Assembly: GCA_002438065.1 (NCBI GenBank)
Contig: DJSP01000116.1
Location: 1 to 27,848, forward strand
DNA: 27,848 nt
Source: Caryophanales bacterium UBA6331
GTDB taxonomy: Bacteria; Bacillota_I; Bacilli_A; RF39; UBA660
Direction of reading: 5' to 3'
The notes under the pieces were generated by a model. The model saw only the letters and a list, made by a program, of their open reading frames with translations. It was not told the origin of the DNA and ran no database searches. The stretch's first letter is position 1. Each line of letters starts with the position of its first letter. The translations under genes were made by a program, and so were the position numbers. Positions 6,322-13,846 of the stretch are shown here, piece after piece.

Positions 6322-7905
6322 ATGAAAAATATTAAATCATTTATGATTACAATTTTAGTTGGTATATTATCTTTATTTGGATTATATACAAATGTTTTAG
6401 CAGAAACAGCACCAAAAACATTTAAAACTAAGGATCCTATTATTTTAATGGATTATATTGATGGTGCACCTAAAGTGCATTATAAAGAAATTGATGGTGG
6501 CATATTAGTTTACTGTCAAAATGAAGCATTAGTATATCAAGGTGGATATGCAATGGAATTATATAGTCAAATCGAGGATGGATTTATCTATATATTAGAA
6601 AACAAACCAAATACGGGGGATAAGTACAAAGACTATTATGCAATGCAAATTGCTATTTGGTGGTATGAAGATATTGTTAATGATAACAATGTAAATATTC
6701 CGAGAGATGTTAAGATTAATATCTTAGAGAAAGTTAATGATGATACATTTTGTAGAATTATTTATAATTTAGTTAATGGTGCTAATAATTATAGTCAAAA
6801 GAAAGATGTAAGTATTAGTATTAGTACTAATAATACTAAATTTAATTTAAGTGGTAACTATTATATTTCTGATGATATTAAAGTTACTTTTGTAGGAGAT
6901 AAGGTTGATGTTGTATTAAAGAATGCTCCTAAAAATGCTGAAATTATTAATAAAACAACAAAAAATAGTGTAATAACATTTAATGTTAAAGTTCCTGTCT
7001 CAAGTTTAGAAAAAGGAAAAACAACATCATTTAGTGTAGAAGCTACATCAACTAGAACTATAAAAAGTGTTTATAATTACTTCTTTAATGAAGGATTTCA
7101 AAAAATAGTTTATGGAAAAGTATTTACAAATGATGTAAGTAAAAATGTTTCTTTAACATTATCAATTAATGTTCCAGAAGATAAAAAATATGATGTAAGT
7201 ATTAGTAAAACTGATATAACTGGAGAAAAAGAAATACCAGGGGCCACATTAAACTTAAAAGGTGATAATAACACTAATTTAACATGGATTAGTACAAGCG
7301 AATCACATAAAGTAACATTAAAACCTGGATATTATAGTTTAACAGAAATAATAGCTCCAAAAGGATATATTTTAAGCAAAGAAACAATTGAATTTAGAAT
7401 TGATGATGAAGGTAACTTATATCAAAAGAATATAGTTGGAGAATATGTAAAAGTAGATCGTATTAAAATGATTAACGAAGTAAGACCTACAATAAATATT
7501 AATAAATTAGATAGTAAAACTAATAAATATGTTAGTGGAGCTACATTAAATATTAAGAATAATAAGGGAGAAGTTGTTGCTTCTTATGTAACTGATGATA
7601 AATCACATTATATAAGTTTAGAAGAAGGAGAATATACATTAGTTGAAGTTGCTGCTCCAAGTGGTTATAAATTAAATAGTGTTCCTATTGAATTTAAAGT
7701 AGATGCAAATGGTAACTTATATATCAAAAATTCAAATAATGAATACGTTAAAGCTAATGGTATTATATTATATAATGATCCTGTTGAAATAATTATTCCT
7801 GATGTTCCTAAGACTGGATTATCAAGTGCTATGACTTATGTAGTTGGTTCAATTGCATTAATAGGTGGAGCAATAATATTAATTAGAAATGGAAAGAAAT
7901 GTTAA
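6322..7905 (+). CDS. Thioester-domain/SpaA-repeat adhesin with VPKTG sorting signal
   Basis: This is a cell-wall-anchored adhesin or pilin of 527 aa. Residues 1-28 form a signal peptide ending NVLA. An N-terminal domain resembles TQXA/thioester adhesin domains: Cys65 in LVYCQNEAL and Gln109 in YAMQIAIWWY are candidates for the Cys-Gln thioester that attaches to host or surface molecules. Two SpaA/Cna-B domains follow (about 293-350 and 394-455), with VSISKTD ... LTEIIAPKGY and ININKLD ... LVEVAAPSGY. The Lys and Glu suit self-formed isopeptide bonds. The C-terminus has VPKTG (495-499), a hydrophobic helix and a basic tail, a variant LPXTG signal. The sortase gene overlaps its last 17 nt, so it is the likely substrate. 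The thioester call rests on motif spacing alone. Confidence 0.85.
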   Translation: MKNIKSFMITILVGILSLFGLYTNVLAETAPKTFKTKDPIILMDYIDGAPKVHYKEIDGGILVYCQNEALVYQGGYAMELYSQIEDGFIYILENKPNTGDKYKDYYAMQIAIWWYEDIVNDNNVNIPRDVKINILEKVNDDTFCRIIYNLVNGANNYSQKKDVSISISTNNTKFNLSGNYYISDDIKVTFVGDKVDVVLKNAPKNAEIINKTTKNSVITFNVKVPVSSLEKGKTTSFSVEATSTRTIKSVYNYFFNEGFQKIVYGKVFTNDVSKNVSLTLSINVPEDKKYDVSISKTDITGEKEIPGATLNLKGDNNTNLTWISTSESHKVTLKPGYYSLTEIIAPKGYILSKETIEFRIDDEGNLYQKNIVGEYVKVDRIKMINEVRPTININKLDSKTNKYVSGATLNIKNNKGEVVASYVTDDKSHYISLEEGEYTLVEVAAPSGYKLNSVPIEFKVDANGNLYIKNSNNEYVKANGIILYNDPVEIIIPDVPKTGLSSAMTYVVGSIALIGGAIILIRNGKKC

Positions 7906-8566
7906 GATTATAATTGGAGTTATTATTTCCGTATTAGGTATTGTGATTATTGGAAGTGATTATTACTTATCATTAAAGCATGAAGTTTTTGATGATATGA
8001 ATAAGGCTTATTATGAACAAAATGTTGTTATTTCAGATGAGCCAGAGGAAATTAATAATGATAATCAAGAAGATATTTACAACAATAATGAAGATATAGT
8101 TAATAGTAATCAAGAACCAATAGTTGAAATAGATGATGGAAAAAATAATAATCAAATTATTGAAAATTATATTGGTTATTTAAAAATACCAAAAATAGAA
8201 CTTAATAGAGGTTTTTATAATATAACTTCAACGTTAAATAATGTTAACAAAAATATATATGTTCATCCTGCTTCTACATTTCCAAATGATACGAGTGGTA
8301 ATAATTTAATATTAGCATCTCACTCTGGATCTAGTTCAATAAGTTATTTTAAAAAATTATATAAACTTGAATTAGAGGATGATATATATTTAGAATATAA
8401 TGGTAAAATTTATCATTATAAAATAAAAAATATTTATACTGTTCCGAAGGATGGTACAGTAGCATTAAGAGTAAAACAAGACGTTAGTACAATTTCATTA
8501 ATAACATGTACAAAAGGAGATCGTAAAACACAAACTATATATATTAGTGAATTAGTTAATGAATAA
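7889..8566 (+). CDS. Sortase (family C60), partner of the upstream adhesin
   Basis: This is a membrane transpeptidase of 225 aa that would cut the VPKTG signal and link the protein to cell wall or to other pilin subunits. It has one N-terminal membrane anchor (6-23), an acidic Asn-rich linker (about 45-90), then a sortase core. Catalytic residues are His145 (LILASHSG), Cys207 (ISLITCTKGDRK) and Arg212. There is no C-terminal membrane segment, so it is not a typical class C pilin sortase; class D or an unassigned class fits better. The ATG lies inside the end of the adhesin gene (17-nt overlap), showing tight coupling. The family is certain; the class is uncertain. Confidence 0.9.
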   Translation: MERNVKIIIGVIISVLGIVIIGSDYYLSLKHEVFDDMNKAYYEQNVVISDEPEEINNDNQEDIYNNNEDIVNSNQEPIVEIDDGKNNNQIIENYIGYLKIPKIELNRGFYNITSTLNNVNKNIYVHPASTFPNDTSGNNLILASHSGSSSISYFKKLYKLELEDDIYLEYNGKIYHYKIKNIYTVPKDGTVALRVKQDVSTISLITCTKGDRKTQTIYISELVNE

Positions 8567-8590
8567 AAAAGGGAAAAGAGATGATGTAAG

Positions 8591-9466
8591 ATGGTAGAAC
8601 TGTCTTTATTAGAAAAAATTAAAACATTATTTACTTTAATTTTTTCTTCATCTCTTTTTTTAATACTTTTATTAGGCATATTTATTATATTAGTAGATAT
8701 TTTTTACATATCAAAACAGTCAAAAAAAGTTAAAATAATGTATTTTGTTGTAAGTATTGTGGTAATAGGTATATTATTGCTTACTTATTTTGAAGAATTT
8801 TTAAAATTTATAAACGTATTAAATAAAAGTATTGTTATGTTAATCAATTTTCCATCACTACTACAATATACTATTATAATTTTTATAACTTTAATAATTA
8901 TGATTATTAGTATTCTAAGTAAGAAAATTAATAAGGTAATAAGTAGAATAAATATTGGTGTATTTATAGCAGATTTATTTATCTTTTTCTTACTTTTAGA
9001 TCAAATAAATAAATCAAATATTGATTTATCGAATAAAGTTGATATTTACAGTAATAGAAATTTAATGGTGCTATTTGAATTAAGTATGATAATATTTACA
9101 ATTTGGTTATTAGGTTTGATAATATATAAAATATGTCTTATTTTAATATCTAAAAATAATAATAATAAAGTTAATTCAGAAATAAGTCTTATAAAGTCTG
9201 AAGAAATTAAGAAAAATAATAATACCGATAGTATTGAAGAGGAAATTGAATTACCTAAACGTAAGGAGGATGGAACTATTATTAATCTTTATGAAGAACC
9301 AGAAATGCCTAAAACAATTGAAGAGTTACGTAAAGAAAGAGTATTAGAGGATTTAACTAATAAATTTGATGATAATTCAAATATGATAGATGATTTATTT
9401 ACTGTTGAAGAATATAAAGAATTAAGTAAATTGTTACATGATATGCAAAAAAACAAAAAGGTTTAA
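8591..9466 (+). CDS. Polytopic membrane protein with cytosolic tail, function unknown
   Basis: I do not recognise this 291-aa protein. It has about five hydrophobic segments (near 15-38, 49-66, 81-108, 117-139 and 158-187). A charged cytosolic C-terminal region of about 100 residues follows, which is rich in Glu and Lys and contains a proline-bearing stretch (INLYEEPEMPKTIEELRKE). The gene follows the sortase by 24 nt with GGGAAAAGAG upstream, so it belongs to the adhesin-sortase operon and may help assembly of the surface structure, by location only. No terminator is evident before the decayed element downstream. Confidence 0.6.
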   Translation: MVELSLLEKIKTLFTLIFSSSLFLILLLGIFIILVDIFYISKQSKKVKIMYFVVSIVVIGILLLTYFEEFLKFINVLNKSIVMLINFPSLLQYTIIIFITLIIMIISILSKKINKVISRINIGVFIADLFIFFLLLDQINKSNIDLSNKVDIYSNRNLMVLFELSMIIFTIWLLGLIIYKICLILISKNNNNKVNSEISLIKSEEIKKNNNTDSIEEEIELPKRKEDGTIINLYEEPEMPKTIEELRKERVLEDLTNKFDDNSNMIDDLFTVEEYKELSKLLHDMQKNKKV

Positions 9467-9599
9467 ATTAAAAAGCCTTGTTTAATAAGTCTAAGGAATA
9501 GTTGCTTGCAAAGGGCAAGCAACAAAAATCTACTAGCTATGCTAGTGGGAGTTAAGAAGCTTTTAGCAATAAAACTATCTCTCATGCTATAACATTAAA

Positions 9600-9809
9600 G
9601 GTAATATATAATAAATTAAGAAAAGTGGTGCTAGTATAGATATATATACACGAAATTTGGAAACAGAAATTTTTGGGCAACACGATATTATATTAGTACG
9701 GTATGACTAAATGAAGCAACGATAAGAAAATATATAAGAGAATAAGAAAATGAAGATAAATTAACAAAGAAAGAATATGAAAACCTTTTAAGGGTAATGT
9801 AGTCATTAC
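9600..9809 (+). pseudogene. tnpA: Remnant of IS200/IS605-type transposase TnpA
   Basis: From 9638 one frame reads RYIYTKFGNRNFWATRYYIS, TV, a TGA stop (9704-9706), LNEATIRKYIRE, a TAA stop (9743-9745), ENEDKLTKKEYEN. This matches the C-terminal third of Y1 transposases (FWARGYYVSTVGL-EATI-KYI-EQE...KEYENPFKG). The stops stand where Gly (GGA) and Gln (CAA) are expected. A missing C near 9785 breaks the expected ENPFKG ending. The catalytic Tyr of KYIRE survives, but the HUH metal-binding part is gone. The weak trace GNI..IKKSGASI upstream suggests the preceding segment. The gene is certainly inactive. Confidence 0.65.
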
Positions 9810-9885
9810 ATGGGCCTTGAACAAAGTGAAAGGAAACCTTCATTTGTGGGCTTGTATATATTAGTGGCCTTATAGGCCATCTGAA

Positions 9886-9908
9886 AACCACGTCTTTTGG
9901 GCGTGGTT
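9886..9908 (-). terminator. Hairpin after the class B sortase gene (also the IS right end)
   Basis: AACCACGTC pairs with GGCGTGGTT (one G-T pair) around a 5-nt loop. On the minus strand it is 3 nt past the sortase stop and runs into GGTTTTC, so it can end that transcript. It probably came with the IS200-type element. Confidence 0.5.
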
Positions 9909-9910
9909 AT

Positions 9911-11539
9911 TTATTTAATTAATTTTGCATGAACTACTAATCTTTCCTTACTACCATTTGAGCAAGTTGATAATGTTAAAATTTTAGTGTTTTCATCATA
10001 AGTAGCATTAAAGTTATAAATACTTCTTTCTACTACCATTTTTAAGAATTCTAACTTTTTATCAGGAGATGCAAAGTTGGCGATTAAATAATCATTAGTA
10101 ACAGGTATTTTATAAATTGAAATAATTTGCCATTTCATATTTTCTTTTGTTGTATTAAAAGTAATTATTTGATTACTTGATTTTTTATACCATGATGGAT
10201 TTGTAACATATCTTAATGTTCCAAACATTTTTTGATTAGATAAATTATGTCCAAAAATAATAGTATTATCAGATAAATCTTCGACATTGTTACGATAATC
10301 CATATAAATCCAACCATGCCTATTTTTATTTTTGTAATAATCTCTATAAAGATAGTAATCATTGTCAGTTGATTTAACGACAGGGTAATCTATTTTTGTA
10401 TTATTAACAGTTAACCATCCAACTGTATCATCATTAATCTCTAATAATTTTTCAAAAACTTTTTCATATTTTACATCATAAATTGTAGTTGTTGTGGAAG
10501 TAGTTATTGTTACTCTTTCTTTATCATCATTATTTGGTTCAATATAAATAATTTCTTCTTCATTATTATTAGTTGGAATGTCTAAATCTAGTTTTATTTT
10601 ATTCAAATCATTTTCAATATTATCATATTTTTCTGTATCGCTATAATTAACATATAAATTAATTAACATCATTGTTCCAACAGATAAAATAACAAGTAAG
10701 AGAGAAAATTTAATAACATTTAAATTTATTTGTTTAAACATATTTTTCTTTTTATATTCATTTGAATAATTTATTTTAAAGTTTATATTGGAAAGTTTAA
10801 TGAAATCTTCATTATCTTTTTTTAATTTAGTAATATATTCAATAATATTATTTAAATTGACATCTTTTTCATCAAAAATAATTCTAATATTTTTAAGATT
10901 CATTTTTATTATTATATTAAATATAAATTCAAATTGTTTCTTTGAGAAATATTTAAACTCAAGAACTTTTAAGTATTTGTTGATTTTCATGAAATCTTCA
11001 AAATCAGTATAATCTTTTTCTTTAAATTCAGGAATAATAATTTCCTTTTTATAAAATATATCAGAATAAGTATTAATTTTATTTATAGACATAAAGTTGC
11101 TTACAAATAAAATTTCATTTCTAACTCTTATTTGTAAATCTTTATTTGTATCTATTTGTTCTAATAGATAGGAAGGAATATCATATAATTCAATATTTTT
11201 TAATGTCTTATTATTTAATATTTCTAAAAATTCATCATATTTTAATGATTCGTCATAATTAAGAATTATTTCATCTATTTTATTTGTTTCATTTATAAGT
11301 TTTAGAGTAATTAAAGTAGCTTCCTTATCATTAATTATACATTTATGAATATTATTTTTAATAATTATAACGTTTAAAAAAGAAGATACTAATTCTAGAT
11401 TTTCATTAATGTATTTAATACTAAAATAAGTTTCTTTAGTAGAAATAACATTAGTGTTGTTTAAATTTTCTTTAATATCTTTATTTAATAAACTTACTAT
11501 AATTTCATTTTTAACTATTTTAAATACTATCTTATTCAT
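9911..11539 (-). CDS. Class B-like sortase fused to a large N-terminal cytosolic domain
   Basis: This protein has 542 aa, more than twice the usual class B sortase. Residues 1-275 are a hydrophilic alpha/beta region, predicted cytosolic, with recurring hydrophobic strand-helix patterns (for example LKNIELYDIPSYLLEQI and LKVLEFKYFSKKQFEFIF). I do not recognise the domain. One membrane helix spans 276-297. A linker with a Thr-rich stretch (TITTSTTTTI) follows, then a class B-like sortase: DDTVGWLTVNNTKIDYPVV, the His431 motif (NTIIFGHNLS), WYKKSSNQIITF, and LTLSTCSNGSKERLVV with Cys526 and Arg533. It faces the adhesin operon, so it may anchor other substrates. The start codon lies 6 nt past a -10 box with no ribosome binding site, suggesting a leaderless mRNA. 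Confidence 0.85.
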   Translation of the reverse strand: MNKIVFKIVKNEIIVSLLNKDIKENLNNTNVISTKETYFSIKYINENLELVSSFLNVIIIKNNIHKCIINDKEATLITLKLINETNKIDEIILNYDESLKYDEFLEILNNKTLKNIELYDIPSYLLEQIDTNKDLQIRVRNEILFVSNFMSINKINTYSDIFYKKEIIIPEFKEKDYTDFEDFMKINKYLKVLEFKYFSKKQFEFIFNIIIKMNLKNIRIIFDEKDVNLNNIIEYITKLKKDNEDFIKLSNINFKINYSNEYKKKNMFKQINLNVIKFSLLLVILSVGTMMLINLYVNYSDTEKYDNIENDLNKIKLDLDIPTNNNEEEIIYIEPNNDDKERVTITTSTTTTIYDVKYEKVFEKLLEINDDTVGWLTVNNTKIDYPVVKSTDNDYYLYRDYYKNKNRHGWIYMDYRNNVEDLSDNTIIFGHNLSNQKMFGTLRYVTNPSWYKKSSNQIITFNTTKENMKWQIISIYKIPVTNDYLIANFASPDKKLEFLKMVVERSIYNFNATYDENTKILTLSTCSNGSKERLVVHAKLIK

Positions 11540-11545
11540 ACATTA

Positions 11546-11574
11546 ATAATAGCATAAGTTAATCTATAATTAAA
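11546..11574 (-). promoter_or_regulatory. Extended -10 promoter of the class B sortase, 6 nt from its start codon
   Basis: Minus strand: TG-c-TATTAT (complement of 11546-11554) with a weak -35 TTTAAT (complement of 11569-11574) at 17-nt spacing. Six bases (TAATGT) separate the -10 from the ATG, so transcription should start at or within a base or two of the start codon. No purine-rich ribosome binding site is present. Confidence 0.6.
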
Positions 11575-11636
11575 GTTAGAATAATTAAAAATATTTAAAA
11601 TATTATTATCAGTTAGTTTTCTTTTTATTATTTATT

Positions 11637-11645
11637 TGGTAAAAT
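11637..11645 (+). promoter_or_regulatory. Extended -10 promoter for proS
   Basis: TG-g-TAAAAT at 11637-11645; the -35 position (TTTTCT, 11617-11622) is a poor match. AAAAGG (11650-11655) is the ribosome binding site for the ATG at 11668. Confidence 0.5.
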
Positions 11646-11667
11646 ACTTTAAAAGGTTGGGATAATC

Positions 11668-13362
11668 ATGAAACTAAAAAATAGTTATTTTTATACATTA
11701 AGAGAAAATGCGAAAGATGAAGATTCTACAAGTGGTAATTTACTTGTTAGAGCAGGAATGATTAAAAAAGTATCTAGTGGAATTTATATGTATTTACCTC
11801 TTGGATTAAAGGTTTTAGATAATATTAAAAAAATTATTAAAGAAGAGATGGATAGAACTGGTGCACAGGAATTATTAATGCCAAGTTTAATACCTGAAGA
11901 AATATATGATACTTGTGGTAGAAATCAAGCTATGGGAGCATCTATGTTTCATTTAAAAGATAGATATGATAAACCTTATGTATTAGGACCTACTCATGAG
12001 GAATTATTTACAATTGCTGCTAAAAGTATGGTTAAAAGTTATAAGAATTTACCATTTACTATTTATCAAGATGCACCTAAATATCGTGATGAAGCAAGAC
12101 CTAGATTTGGTTTAATTAGAGTTAGAGAATTCTTTATGAAAGATGCTTATTCATTTGATAGAGATGAAGATGGATTAGATGTTTCTTATCATAAAATGTA
12201 TGATGCATATAAAAAGATATTTGATAGGGTTAAACTTAATTATGCCATAGTTAGAGCAGATACAGGAGTTATGGGCGGATCTTTATCAGAAGAATTCCAA
12301 GCTGTAACTGATGTTGGAGAAGATGTACTTGTACTTTGTGATAAGTGTAATTATGCATCTAATATGGAAATAGCTAAAACAGTTGTTAGTGATAGTAATG
12401 AAGAAGAAAAAAAATTAGAATTAGTTGAAACTCCTCATATGGAAACTATCGAAGAAGTTAGTAATTATTTAAATATACCTAAAGAAAAAACAGTTAAAGC
12501 AATGATGATGAGTATTGATGATAAATTAGTAGTACTTTTCCTAAGAGGAGATAGAAACCTTAATGAAAATAAGGTATGTAAATTATTTGGAGTTAGTGAA
12601 ATTAATTTTGCTGATGATGAATTAATTAGTAAGTCTAACGCTGTACATGGTTTTACAGGACCAATTGATTTAAGTGGTGCTAAAATTGTTATTGATGATG
12701 AAGTTAAAGCAATGAAAAACTTTGTTGTTGGGGCAAATAAGAGTGGATATCATTATATTAATGCGAATGTGGATGATTTTAAATATGATATTTGTGCTGA
12801 TATTAAAGAAGTTTTAGAAGGGGATAATTGTCCTTGTTGTGATGGAAAACTTTATTTTAAAAAGGGAATTGAAGTTGGAAATACCTTCAAATTAGGAACT
12901 AAATATTCTGAAAAGTTAGGATTAACTTATTTAGATGAAAATAACAAGAGTAATCCAGTTGTAATGGGATGTTATGGTATTGGAGCTGGAAGAATACTTG
13001 CGGCTGTTGTTGAACAAAATAATGATGAAAAAGGAATAATTTTTCCAATTGCTGTTGCTCCATTTAAAGTAGCTATTGCTCTTATGAATGTGAAAGATGA
13101 AATTGCAAGTCTAACTGCTAATAAGTTATATGAAGAATTAAATAACTTAGGAATTGACACACTTTTAGATGATCGTGATGAAAGAGCAGGAGTTAAATTT
13201 AATGATTTAGATTTAATAGGTATTCCAATTAGAATAACAATTGGTAAGAAAATTAATGAAGGATTAGTAGAATTTAAACCTAGATGTGAAAGTGAATCGA
13301 AAGATATTAAATTAGATGAAATAGTTAATTATATTAAGGAATATATAGATGCAAACAAGTGA
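11668..13362 (+). CDS. proS: Prolyl-tRNA synthetase, bacterial type with editing insertion
   Basis: This is a class II aminoacyl-tRNA synthetase of 564 aa, full length for the bacterial form. It charges tRNA-Pro with proline and, through its inserted domain, hydrolyses mischarged Ala-tRNA-Pro. Motif 1 region: SSGIYMYLPLGLKVLDNI with MDRTGAQELLMPSL. Motif 2: YRDEARPRFGLIRVREFFMK. The YbaK-like insertion covers roughly residues 230-380 (for example KTVKAMMMSIDDKLVVLFLR). Motif 3: GCYGIGAGRILAAVVEQ. The C-terminal anticodon-binding domain starts near FPIAVAPFKVAIA. The gene ends in TGA, one sign that TGA is a stop here. A 37-aa membrane peptide overlaps its end. Confidence 0.97.
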   Translation: MKLKNSYFYTLRENAKDEDSTSGNLLVRAGMIKKVSSGIYMYLPLGLKVLDNIKKIIKEEMDRTGAQELLMPSLIPEEIYDTCGRNQAMGASMFHLKDRYDKPYVLGPTHEELFTIAAKSMVKSYKNLPFTIYQDAPKYRDEARPRFGLIRVREFFMKDAYSFDRDEDGLDVSYHKMYDAYKKIFDRVKLNYAIVRADTGVMGGSLSEEFQAVTDVGEDVLVLCDKCNYASNMEIAKTVVSDSNEEEKKLELVETPHMETIEEVSNYLNIPKEKTVKAMMMSIDDKLVVLFLRGDRNLNENKVCKLFGVSEINFADDELISKSNAVHGFTGPIDLSGAKIVIDDEVKAMKNFVVGANKSGYHYINANVDDFKYDICADIKEVLEGDNCPCCDGKLYFKKGIEVGNTFKLGTKYSEKLGLTYLDENNKSNPVVMGCYGIGAGRILAAVVEQNNDEKGIIFPIAVAPFKVAIALMNVKDEIASLTANKLYEELNNLGIDTLLDDRDERAGVKFNDLDLIGIPIRITIGKKINEGLVEFKPRCESESKDIKLDEIVNYIKEYIDANK

Positions 13363-13462
13363 TAAAAAAAGAACAATTATAGCAATCATTATTGCGTTTG
13401 TTACAATGTTTATAGGATATTTTCTAGCATATAAATTATATACTTTAGTTATGAATAGGTAA
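13349..13462 (+). CDS. Small single-pass membrane peptide (37 aa)
   Basis: This short reading frame reads MQTSDKKRT, then a hydrophobic helix (about residues 9-30: IIAIIIAFVTMFIGYFLAY), then a short tail KLYTLVMNR. The ATG is inside the end of proS (14-nt overlap), 8 nt after AAGGA, so it would be translated by coupling. The basic N-terminus followed by the helix suggests an N-in membrane peptide. A rho-independent terminator overlaps its stop. Its GYFLAYKL ending resembles GYIIAKSL in the 30-aa peptide at 21979. Function unknown. Confidence 0.6.
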   Translation: MQTSDKKRTIIAIIIAFVTMFIGYFLAYKLYTLVMNR

Positions 13463-13478
13463 ATGTGCCTATTTTTTT
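13454..13478 (+). terminator. Rho-independent terminator of the proS unit
   Basis: AATAGG (13454-13459) pairs with CCTATT (13468-13473), loop of 8 nt, followed by seven T (13472-13478). It overlaps the last codons of the small membrane peptide. Confidence 0.75.
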
Positions 13479-13510
13479 CTTCTTTGCATAGGATATATTG
13501 GTGATAAAAT

Positions 13511-13747
13511 ATGGATAACTTTGATTTTGATAAAGTTAAAAAGAGAACTAATGTAGATAAAGATACAATTATAGATTTAGCTAAAATGGTTAATGAGAAT
13601 GGATTAAAAGATGAAAAAACTTTAAGGACAGTTATAAATAAATTAAGTTTAATGACAGGGAAAGATGTTAGTAAAGATTTAGAAGATAAAATAATTGATA
13701 CAATAAAAGAAGATAAAGTACCTAAAAATGTTAAAGATATGTTTTAA
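13511..13747 (+). CDS. SpoVIF-like small protein
   Basis: This is a soluble, charged protein of 78 aa that matches the stage VI sporulation protein F family. The N-terminal signature KKRTNVDKDTIIDLAKMV fits KKTNVNKEDLFKLA of B. subtilis SpoVIF. A middle part DEKTLRTVINKLSLMTGKDVSK and an ending EDKIIDTIKEDKVPKNVKDM line up along the full length. In B. subtilis the protein takes part in late spore-coat assembly; nothing else sporulation-related is in this window, so its role here is open. GGTGAT lies just upstream of the ATG. The gene sits between the proS terminator and the rlmN promoter. Confidence 0.75.
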   Translation: MDNFDFDKVKKRTNVDKDTIIDLAKMVNENGLKDEKTLRTVINKLSLMTGKDVSKDLEDKIIDTIKEDKVPKNVKDMF

Positions 13748-13763
13748 AGATAGCATATCTTTT
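13746..13763 (+). terminator. Weak hairpin terminator after the SpoVIF-like gene
   Basis: AAAGATA (13746-13752) and TATCTTT (13756-13762) form a 7-bp stem with a 3-nt loop and run into TTTT. All but one pair are A-T, so it is weak. Confidence 0.4.
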
Positions 13764-13802
13764 AATTGTACATTTATTTTACTGGCAAATTAATGTAAAA
13801 TA

Positions 13803-13831
13803 ATGACAAAATATGGGAGCTTTGCTATAAT
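13803..13831 (+). promoter_or_regulatory. Promoter of the rlmN-stp-prkC-rsgA-rpe operon
   Basis: -35 ATGACA (13803-13808), a 17-nt spacer, and an extended -10 TG-c-TATAAT (13823-13831). The expected start of transcription is about 13838, which is a GTG in frame with rlmN; the preferred ATG is at 13847. The leader is therefore absent or about 9 nt long and has no ribosome binding site. Confidence 0.75.
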
Positions 13832-13846
13832 TAATTTGTGATTATT

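Larger units (their letters stand above)
9501..9908 (+). mobile_element. Decayed IS200/IS605-type element
   Basis: This stretch of about 400 nt is the main content of the gap between the membrane protein and the class B sortase. It shows the layout of a Y1-transposase element: left-end hairpins (GTTGCTTGC/GCAAGCAAC at 9501-9523; ACTAGC-TAT-GCTAGT at 9532-9546), a broken tnpA remnant, and right-end hairpins (TGGCC-TTATA-GGCCA at 9865-9879; a 9-bp stem at 9886-9894/9900-9908). No tnpB is present. The left boundary is uncertain. Internal deletion has removed most of the N-terminal half of tnpA. Confidence 0.65.

Noticed and set aside
9501..9523. GTTGCTTGC hairpin as terminator of the upstream membrane-protein gene
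   Set aside because: It is followed by A, not T, on the plus strand, and its place fits the left end of the decayed element better.
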